Positions 6,561-11,323 of a DNA stretch of 11,323 nucleotides are shown piece by piece (the first letter of the stretch is position 1; every line of letters begins with the position of its first letter). The DNA comes from JAFGKK01 sp049684495 (GTDB taxonomy: Bacteria > Chloroflexota > Anaerolineae > Anaerolineales > RBG-16-64-43). The stretch covers positions 1-11,323 of the forward strand of contig JBAVFZ010000274.1 in assembly GCA_049684495.1 (NCBI GenBank), in the 5' to 3' direction. Made by a program: the position numbers and the translations under genes. The notes beneath the pieces are model-generated. The model did not search any database and was not told the DNA's origin. It saw only the letters and a program-made list of their open reading frames with translations.

Positions 6561-8318
6561 TCAGCGGCAAATTAGCATCGGAAGACGGCTTTGGCGCAGT
6601 ACGGTATCCACCTGGCTGCCCAGCACAGCCTCCAACACCGGATGGCTTCCGTATCCGCCGAGGATCAGCAGCTGGCTGCCGGTCTCCCCGGCGGCGCGCA
6701 GGATCGCATCAGATACCGGCCCTCCGCGCAGAATAAGGGATGCCCGAACGCTGCGGGTGTGCAGATATTCGTCCGCCTCCTCCAGCATGTCTTCGGCGTC
6801 CACGCCGGATTCTTCCACCGATAGCACCGTCAGCGGGATATTCCAGCGCGCCGCGAGGTAAGCGGCGACGAACAGGGCTTCCTTGGATTTTGCGCCGCCG
6901 TCATAGGCCACCAGCGCGCGGGAAAGGTCCGTCGGGTCGCCCGGGACGGCCAGGATCGGCCGCGGACACTTTTGTATGAGCCCGCGGAAGCCGGTACCCA
7001 GGCTCAAAAAAGGCTGGTCCCCGGGCGGGTGGGTGAGCGTCAACACGACCAGATCCGCCAGCAGCGCGCGGTTGCAGATGGCCTTGGTGACGTCGCCCTC
7101 TTCGACCGCCAGCCCGCCGGTCAGTCCGGCCTGTTCGCAGCGGCGGGTAAACTCCCCGCGCAGGGATTCCAATTTCGCGTCTTGATTTTCCTCCCCGCCG
7201 CGCAGGACGTGCAACCCATGGATCCGCGCGAATTCGCGCCGGGCGAAGAGGAGCGCCTGGTCCAGCGCCGTCCATCCGGCATCCTCGCCGCTGATCGGCA
7301 CGAGGAGTTGGCCGAACAGACGGTCCTCATCCTGATCGGCTTTCGATTCCCGCCATGCGCCGGTGGGCGGGCCGCTCTCCAGCGCCTCCGGGACGACCGC
7401 GCGCACCAGGCTCTTCCCGAACCGCGCCGCAACCCGCCCCGCCCGCGTTCCGAATTTATCCGCCAGGTCCCGGGCGGCGGATTCCGGCGATATGAAATCA
7501 CCCAGCCCCTGCTGCAGTTCCGCCCGGTGCTCCGAGACCCAAAGGTACATGTCGGTCTCCGTCCGCCCGGGGAATTCCTTGAGGATGTTCCGCTCGCGGA
7601 TCGCCTCGACCACCGGCAGGTAAAAATAGTCGTACCAATGCGCGGCGGCTTCGCCGATCGGAACGTCGCGTTTTTCGTCCAGTCCCATGAAATATTGATG
7701 GACCTGGATGTGGTCCAGCAGGTCGTCGTACATCCCCGAAACGGTTAATTCCAGATCGGCGTCCGGACGCATCTTCTTCAATTGAGTCGTTTCCAGGAAG
7801 GTCGCATACTCTTCTTTGAGGATTAGGTCTTCCGGGTCGGAATCGGGGGAAAGCGGCACCCGGGTGTTGATTTCGTTGACGTACGCTTCGATCGTCTGCG
7901 CGCCAAGCTGCCGCGCGACCGACACCCGGTGATGCCCGTCCTGTACAAAATAGGCGTCGCCGAGCTTGACCACCTCGATCGGCGGCAGGCCTCCGCCCGC
8001 GGGATCGGTCACGAGGGTCATGACCCGGGCCCAGCGTTCCTCGTCGCTCGGATTTTTCGGGAGAAAGGTCCGGGAAAAATCGGTGTAGCGTCCGACGCTG
8101 CCCACGATCGAATCCAGCGGGATGTTCTGCACGCCGCGGTTCACGCCGGTGCCGACCGCATGCAGCTTATCCCGGACTTCCTCGAAGGAAAGTAAATCGG
8201 CCGATTTCCCCGTGAATCGGCTGACCACCTCCTGAAGCGATGCCCGCTGGCGGGCGCGTTGAAAATCGATACGGGCGAGCGAAAATCCGTAATCGTTTTC
8301 CTGCGGATTGTTGGGCAC
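6561..8318 (-). CDS. ParB-like domain fused to tandem universal stress (UspA) domains
   Basis: A 585-residue protein with three recognisable parts. Residues 65-150 resemble a ParB/sulfiredoxin-like N-terminal domain: an IPLDSIVGS strand, and DGHHRVSVARQLG (127-139), the family's nucleotide-binding GHHR motif. Residues 160-330 form a helical middle region I cannot assign, with conserved-looking HWYDYFYLPV and FPGRTETDMYLW. Residues 334-460 and 467-585 are two UspA-like (PF00582) domains. The second has an intact ATP-binding pattern GGYG-x9-GS (554-568) and the first a degenerate one. A cytoplasmic nucleotide-binding stress or signalling protein is likely. No partition role is suggested, since no helix-turn-helix region or parA neighbour is seen. 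The start is GTG, with AAGGA six bases upstream. The stop is 4 nt from galT, so a link to sugar or cell-envelope metabolism is possible. Confidence 0.85.
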   Translation of the reverse strand: MPNNPQENDYGFSLARIDFQRARQRASLQEVVSRFTGKSADLLSFEEVRDKLHAVGTGVNRGVQNIPLDSIVGSVGRYTDFSRTFLPKNPSDEERWARVMTLVTDPAGGGLPPIEVVKLGDAYFVQDGHHRVSVARQLGAQTIEAYVNEINTRVPLSPDSDPEDLILKEEYATFLETTQLKKMRPDADLELTVSGMYDDLLDHIQVHQYFMGLDEKRDVPIGEAAAHWYDYFYLPVVEAIRERNILKEFPGRTETDMYLWVSEHRAELQQGLGDFISPESAARDLADKFGTRAGRVAARFGKSLVRAVVPEALESGPPTGAWRESKADQDEDRLFGQLLVPISGEDAGWTALDQALLFARREFARIHGLHVLRGGEENQDAKLESLRGEFTRRCEQAGLTGGLAVEEGDVTKAICNRALLADLVVLTLTHPPGDQPFLSLGTGFRGLIQKCPRPILAVPGDPTDLSRALVAYDGGAKSKEALFVAAYLAARWNIPLTVLSVEESGVDAEDMLEEADEYLHTRSVRASLILRGGPVSDAILRAAGETGSQLLILGGYGSHPVLEAVLGSQVDTVLRQSRLPMLICR

Positions 8319-8338
8319 GATATTTCCTTCTCTCCGAA

Positions 8339-8367
8339 ATTATCCCATAGCCTCCCCGTTTTTTCCA
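8339..8367 (-). promoter_or_regulatory. Candidate promoter for the UspA-galT operon
   Basis: On the minus strand TGGAAA (8367-8362) lies 17 bases before GATAAT (8344-8339). TGG directly precedes the -10, giving an extended -10 form. Transcription would start about 14 bases before the GTG codon, so the leader would be just long enough for the AGAAGGA ribosome binding site. This is a match by eye only. Confidence 0.4.
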
Positions 8368-8437
8368 TCGACACTCTGCCGGAAGGAAGACGCTTTTTCC
8401 CCAGCCATGGCAGAAAAAATTGGATAAGCAAAAGAAA

Positions 8438-8513
8438 AAACCACAAAGACACTAAGACACTGAGAATAATAAAGATCTGAGAATTTCTTAGTGACTTCGT
8501 GTCTTTGTGGTTT
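8438..8513. repeat. Imperfect inverted repeat, 29-bp arms, MITE/REP-like
   Basis: The arms at 8438-8466 and 8485-8513 are complementary at 26 of 29 positions around an 18-base centre; one mismatch would be a G-U pair in RNA. The outer 15 bp (AAACCACAAAGACAC and its complement) match perfectly. There is no T-run like that of a terminator, and the element is over 75 bp from the nearest gene on either side. From memory, CACAAAGACACTAAG-type sequences are dispersed between genes in many environmental bacteria. A non-autonomous mobile or REP-like element is the likeliest reading; no transposase is nearby. Confidence 0.65.
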
Positions 8514-8641
8514 AATACGCAGACCTCAAATTCCTTTTTCCCCAATTAAAAAACTTATGACCCCGGAAACCCGCGATCCTTCCGGCTGGGGAATGTAGGG
8601 GGCTATACCGGTCCGCGGGATGCCTGCTTTTCGAGTTTGAA

Positions 8642-8670
8642 TTGACGCTGCCCATCCGCTATGGTACACT
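8642..8670 (+). promoter_or_regulatory. Sigma-70-type promoter for the SAM synthetase gene
   Basis: TTGACG (8642-8647) and TACACT (8665-8670) are separated by 17 bases, five and four matches to the respective consensus hexamers. Transcription would start near 8677 and leave a leader of about 160 nt. It is well placed for the methionine adenosyltransferase gene and has no other downstream candidate. Confidence 0.55.
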
Positions 8671-8838
8671 CCGCGCCGAAATTTCGTCTGCGCGGCTTCT
8701 TTCCAATCCAAAAAAATTCAACCCCATCGACGGGATGGGGCGATCAACCCCCGGCGCTTTTTATGATGTGAAGCGCCGGTTTGCAACGGATGTCGTCGGA
8801 AAGAACGATCGGCGCGAATTCTCAGCCCGGGAGGCTTA
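8671..8838 (+). promoter_or_regulatory. Structured leader of the SAM synthetase gene, possible cis-regulator
   Basis: The leader holds several hairpins: CCGCGC/GCGCGG (8671-8676, 8690-8695); CCCCATC/GATGGGG (8722-8728, 8734-8740); and a 9-bp stem CCGGCGCTT/AAGCGCCGG (8751-8759, 8771-8779). The GGGG at 8737-8740 could pair instead with CCCC at 8748-8751, which would break both neighbouring stems, an arrangement typical of a switch. Near the start codon AGCC and GGCT can enclose the ribosome binding site GGGAGG (8829-8834). I do not recognise a known SAM-riboswitch consensus. The regulatory role is inferred from the gene it precedes. Confidence 0.35.
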
Positions 8839-10026
8839 ATGGAACGGAATATAGTAGTTACGGAAGCCGTCGGACGGTTTATCGAAGAGTATCCGGTGGA
8901 GATCGTCGAGCGCAAGGGAATCGGCCATCCGGATTCGCTCTGCGACGGAATCGCCGAGCGCATTTCGGTGGAATACACGCGCTGGTGCCAGGAGAATCTC
9001 GGCACGGTGCTGCATCATAATTTCGACAAGGTTCAGCTCGTGGCGGGCGAAGTCCAGGTGGGGTTCGGCATGGGCGTGCTGCTTAAACCCATCCACATTC
9101 AAATCGCGGGGCGGGGCACGCTGGAATACAAAGGGCGGATGGTCCCGATGGATGCGATCGCGATCAACGCCGCCAAATTGCATGTCCGCGAGACGATGAA
9201 GAACCTGGATCCGGAAAAGCACATGGTCATCGACTGCTTCGCCGGCGCGGGGGCGACCGAATTGGCGCACACGGTCGATAATGTCCGGGCCAACGACACG
9301 TCTTTCGGCTGCGCCCACTGGCCCCGCTCGATGGTGGAAAACGCCGTTTTCGAAACCGCCCAGTACCTGAATTACGAGTTGATCAAGAAATTCCCCGTCG
9401 GCGAAGACATAAAAGTAATGGGCATGCGCAAAGGCGATCAGATCATCCTCACCTGCGCGGTACCCTTCATCTCCACGGAAATCCAGGATCTGGCCGAGTA
9501 CATCGAAGTGCGCAAAGGCGTGCACAATTCCCTGCAGACGTATGCGGAAAAGCTCGCCCCGGGACGCAAACTGACGGTGGATGTGAACACCGCCGACGAC
9601 GACGCCAACGGCGAGGTCTACCTGACGATGACCGGCACTTCCGCGGAATGCGGCGACGACGGTTCGGTCGGCCGCGGCAACCGGGTGACCGGGCTCATCA
9701 CCCCGTTCCGGACCGCTTCGCTCGAGGCGGCGGCGGGAAAGAACCCGATCTCCCACGTCGGAAAGATCTACAACGTTATCTCCTTCCTGGCGGCGCAGGA
9801 AATCGTCCGCGAGGTTCCCGAGATCCATGAGGCCAGCGTCTATATCCTTTCCCAGATCGGGCACCCGCTGGATCAGCCCCTGATCGCCACGGCGACGATC
9901 AAGCCGACCAGCGGTGTCATGACCAAGGAGCTGGAAGAGAAGGTCCGGCAGGTGCTGAACCGCCGCCTGGAGAAGGTTCACGAGGCCCGGATTCTGATGG
10001 CGGAACAAAAAGTGAAACTCTACTAA
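8839..10026 (+). CDS. Archaeal-type methionine adenosyltransferase (SAM synthetase)
   Basis: A 395-residue enzyme making S-adenosylmethionine from ATP and methionine (EC 2.5.1.6) in the cytoplasm. It belongs to the archaeal-type AdoMet synthetase family (PF01941), not the usual bacterial MetK. Signature regions are GIGHPDSLCDGIAE (27-40), CFAGAGATELAHTVDN (133-148), RANDTSFGCAH (150-160) and TGTSAECGDDGSVGRGNR (265-282). The length is normal for the archaeal type (about 400) and no key block is missing. The ATG has GGGAGG four bases upstream. The gene stands alone on the plus strand between a promoter with a structured leader and an intrinsic terminator, so it is probably monocistronic. This type is known in a minority of bacteria, so old transfer from archaea is likely, but the base composition looks like that of its neighbours. 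Archaeal genes of this family are often called mat. Confidence 0.95.
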   Translation: MERNIVVTEAVGRFIEEYPVEIVERKGIGHPDSLCDGIAERISVEYTRWCQENLGTVLHHNFDKVQLVAGEVQVGFGMGVLLKPIHIQIAGRGTLEYKGRMVPMDAIAINAAKLHVRETMKNLDPEKHMVIDCFAGAGATELAHTVDNVRANDTSFGCAHWPRSMVENAVFETAQYLNYELIKKFPVGEDIKVMGMRKGDQIILTCAVPFISTEIQDLAEYIEVRKGVHNSLQTYAEKLAPGRKLTVDVNTADDDANGEVYLTMTGTSAECGDDGSVGRGNRVTGLITPFRTASLEAAAGKNPISHVGKIYNVISFLAAQEIVREVPEIHEASVYILSQIGHPLDQPLIATATIKPTSGVMTKELEEKVRQVLNRRLEKVHEARILMAEQKVKLY

Positions 10027-10030
10027 ACGA

Positions 10031-10063
10031 AAAACTCCCGCAGAAAAATTGCGGGAGTTTTTT
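10031..10063 (+). terminator. Intrinsic terminator, probably bidirectional
   Basis: A 12-bp stem (10031-10042 with 10050-10061) contains CTCCCGCA/TGCGGGAG, has a 7-base loop and ends in a T-run on the plus strand. It starts 5 nt after the SAM synthetase stop codon. The A-run on the left gives a T-run on the other strand, so it can also end transcripts of the convergent ATPase gene. Confidence 0.9.
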
Positions 10064-10068
10064 ATTTC

Positions 10069-10109
10069 CCACCGCGAAGCTCACCCCACCGGGGCGGGCT
10101 TTGTGGTGG
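10069..10109. terminator. Second hairpin between convergent genes
   Basis: An interrupted stem pairs CCACC with GGTGG, and AAGCTCACCCC with GGGGCGGGCTT (one mismatch and one G-T pair), around a three-base loop. It lies a few bases after the stop of the minus-strand ATPase gene and just before the intrinsic terminator. It has no T-run of its own, so it may only protect the 3' end or assist termination. Confidence 0.4.
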
Positions 10110-10113
10110 AGAC

Positions 10114-10824
10114 TTATAAGAACTTCTCCCGCCAGTTCATGAATTCGTAGTAAATCCTGAAATAATCCGTTTGTTCGTATGCAACCTCGCGGATGGCCCC
10201 GTCTTCAAAACCGTATATCGCCGCGCCCGGGCAGGCCAGCAGGATGGGCGAGTGGGTGGCGATGAAGAATTGGGCGTGCCCGTCCCGCCCGTCCGCCTGC
10301 AGATGCTTCAGCAGATCCACCTGGCTCCGGGGCGAGAGCGCGGTTTCCGGCTCGTCAAGGAAGAAGATACCCTCGATCGCGAACACTTTGTGGAAATATT
10401 TCAGAATGGATTGTCCGTGGGAAAGGTTCAGGAGCGAAGCTCCGCCGAAATACTTCAACTGGCCGGGATCGTTGATCGCCCACTCATCCAGGGCTTCCGA
10501 AAAGAATTGGAAATAGTTCGATCCGAAATAGATCCCGGGAACCCGCTTGCCGCACCAATCGATATCGAGCGAATCCGGAAATTTGTGAACGAAGGGATTG
10601 TTGCTGTACCGCCGGCGTTCGGTTTCCCTCCAGATATGCAGCCCGCAGCGGATGGCGAGCGCCTGGAGCAGGGTGGTCTTGCCGCACCCGTTTTCTCCGA
10701 TGAAGAAGGTGATATCCGTCCGGAAGGGAATGGAGACCGGCTTCTGGAACACCGGCAGGTTATAAGGGTAGAACTCCCGTGTGGGGTATCGATCGACAGC
10801 CAGCGAAGCTTGGCGAATGTACAT
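10114..10824 (-). CDS. Predicted ABC-like AAA ATPase (COG3910 type)
   Basis: A 236-residue stand-alone P-loop ATPase. It has Walker A GENGCGKTT (43-51), an ABC-like signature LSHGQ (134-138), Walker B IFFLDEPE (153-160) and a switch histidine in THSP (191). This order, the short length and the RecF/SMC-like SRRF pattern fit the predicted ATPases of COG3910, not a transporter subunit. No membrane segment or permease partner is visible. Proteins of this group are poorly characterised, and some related ones act in DNA repair or in defence as OLD-like or toxin-module ATPases. Neither role is supported here, since no partner nuclease is seen. The ATG lies 23 bp after the stop of the adenosine-specific kinase gene and only a weak GGAAG precedes it, so cotranscription with that gene is likely. 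Transcription ends at the hairpins at 10031-10109. Confidence 0.85.
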   Translation of the reverse strand: MYIRQASLAVDRYPTREFYPYNLPVFQKPVSIPFRTDITFFIGENGCGKTTLLQALAIRCGLHIWRETERRRYSNNPFVHKFPDSLDIDWCGKRVPGIYFGSNYFQFFSEALDEWAINDPGQLKYFGGASLLNLSHGQSILKYFHKVFAIEGIFFLDEPETALSPRSQVDLLKHLQADGRDGHAQFFIATHSPILLACPGAAIYGFEDGAIREVAYEQTDYFRIYYEFMNWREKFL

Positions 10825-10847
10825 GGCGCTTCCGTTGGCCCCCGGAC

Positions 10848-11323
10848 CTACAGCTTGTAGCCGAATTTCCGCAGCATGGCCTTACGGTCGGCGATATCGC
10901 CCTCGGTTTCAATTCCACGCACGGCGTCGCCGTCGATCACGCCCAGGATGCCGCGCCCTGTCCCGCTCTCGGCGACGACAACCTGCACCGGATTGGCGGT
11001 GGCGCAGAAAATCCGGCATACTTCCGGGACGTTCTTGACGGCGTTCAGCACGTTGACCGGATAGCAATTCTCCAGGAAGATGATAAAGGCATGCCCGGCG
11101 GCAAGGGCGAGCGCATTCTGCTTCGCCAACGCGATCATCGCCGCGGAGGTTCCGGACCAGCGGACCAGGCACGGACTGGAGGCTTCGTTGAAGGCCAGGC
11201 CGAATTTTATTCCGGGAACGGCTCCCGCCAGCGCCTCGTGCAGATCCTCGACGGTCTTGATGAAATGAGAATGCCCGAGGATGAAGTTCATGTCCGCGGG
11301 CTTGTCGATGGGGACGGTGACCA
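10848..11323 (-). CDS. Adenosine-specific kinase (PF04008), 5' end missing
   Basis: A 158-residue fragment running off the right edge of the window. It matches the small adenosine-specific kinase family (PF04008), known mainly from archaea and from some bacteria, which uses ATP to phosphorylate adenosine to AMP. Characteristic stretches are MNFILGHSHFIKTVEDLHEA, CLVRWSGT, NALALAAGHAFIIFL, YPVNVLNAVK, VCRIFCATANP and GRGILGVIDG. Family members are about 160 residues long, so only a few N-terminal residues should be missing. The ATG at 11291 is not the likely start, because the frame continues upstream as VTVPIDKPAD, which is typical of the family N-terminus. The gene lies directly upstream of the ATPase gene and is probably in the same operon. 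It could recycle adenosine formed after SAM-dependent methylation, which would fit the nearby SAM synthetase, but that is inference. Confidence 0.88.
   Translation of the reverse strand, partial: VTVPIDKPADMNFILGHSHFIKTVEDLHEALAGAVPGIKFGLAFNEASSPCLVRWSGTSAAMIALAKQNALALAAGHAFIIFLENCYPVNVLNAVKNVPEVCRIFCATANPVQVVVAESGTGRGILGVIDGDAVRGIETEGDIADRKAMLRKFGYKL

Larger units (their letters stand above)
8319..8838. other. 520-bp divergent intergenic region
   Basis: This region separates the minus-strand UspA-galT operon from the plus-strand SAM synthetase gene and holds both of their candidate promoters. It contains the inverted-repeat element at 8438-8513, a hairpin with CCGGAA and TTCCGG arms (8563-8568 and 8580-8585), and the structured leader of the SAM synthetase. 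Open frames crossing it (for example minus 8545-8141) run through the repeat and lack family features. I see no gene here. Confidence 0.6.

Noticed and set aside
6972..7748. 258-codon plus-strand open frame
   Set aside because: It is a shadow of the ParB-UspA gene, rich in Arg and Pro and without motifs.
6561..8318. Chromosome or plasmid partition protein ParB
   Set aside because: Only the GHHR-type domain is shared; no helix-turn-helix domain, parA or parS-like repeats are seen, and the C-terminal half is UspA.
8141..8545. Minus-strand open frame with a hydrophobic stretch
   Set aside because: Its hydrophobic part is the translation of the inverted-repeat element, and its 3' half overlaps the real start of the ParB-UspA gene in another frame.
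8836..10008. 390-codon minus-strand open frame
   Set aside because: It is the antisense shadow of the SAM synthetase gene, whose family signatures are unmistakable; the shadow has no recognisable motif.
10114..10824. ABC transporter ATP-binding subunit
   Set aside because: No permease or substrate-binding gene is adjacent, and the motif spacing fits a stand-alone predicted ATPase better.

Overview
The window is GC-rich bacterial DNA in which ten protein genes are supported: nine complete, and one running off the right edge. The most likely source is an environmental, probably anaerobic bacterium. Chloroflexota (Anaerolineae-like) is my best guess, because of the mixture of Tat-exported DUF362 lipoproteins, a membrane polyferredoxin, an archaeal-type S-adenosylmethionine synthetase, an adenosine-specific kinase and a ParB-like/UspA fusion. 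This assignment rests on recollection of such gene content, not on a marker gene. No rRNA, tRNA, CRISPR array or transposase was found.

Layout. Six genes occupy positions 142-8318, all on the minus strand. In transcription order they are: a ParB-like/tandem UspA protein (8318-6561); galT for galactose-1-phosphate uridylyltransferase (6556-5528), 4 nt behind it; three Tat-signal DUF362 proteins (5333-4221, 3895-2810 and 2626-1667); and a NapH-NapG-type fusion polyferredoxin (1674-142) that starts inside the last DUF362 gene. A 520-bp intergenic stretch (8319-8838) follows, with an imperfect inverted-repeat element, a divergent promoter pair and a structured leader. The plus-strand archaeal-type methionine adenosyltransferase (8839-10026) comes next and ends at a strong hairpin terminator (10031-10063). 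Convergent to it on the minus strand are an adenosine-specific kinase (11323-10848, 5' end missing) and an ABC-like predicted ATPase (10824-10114), 23 bp apart and probably cotranscribed.

How the genes may work together. The most interesting unit is 142-5333: three exported, probably membrane-anchored DUF362 proteins with no iron-sulfur motif of their own, next to one membrane protein carrying six [4Fe-4S] motifs. Four of those motifs lie behind an internal twin-arginine-like segment and would face outside the membrane. I infer an uncharacterised electron-transfer system in which the polyferredoxin moves electrons across the membrane to or from the DUF362 proteins. A good promoter inside the 3' end of galT suggests this unit is transcribed separately from the UspA-galT pair. 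On the right side, the SAM synthetase and the adenosine kinase could serve the same methyl/adenosine cycle, but they are not in one operon.
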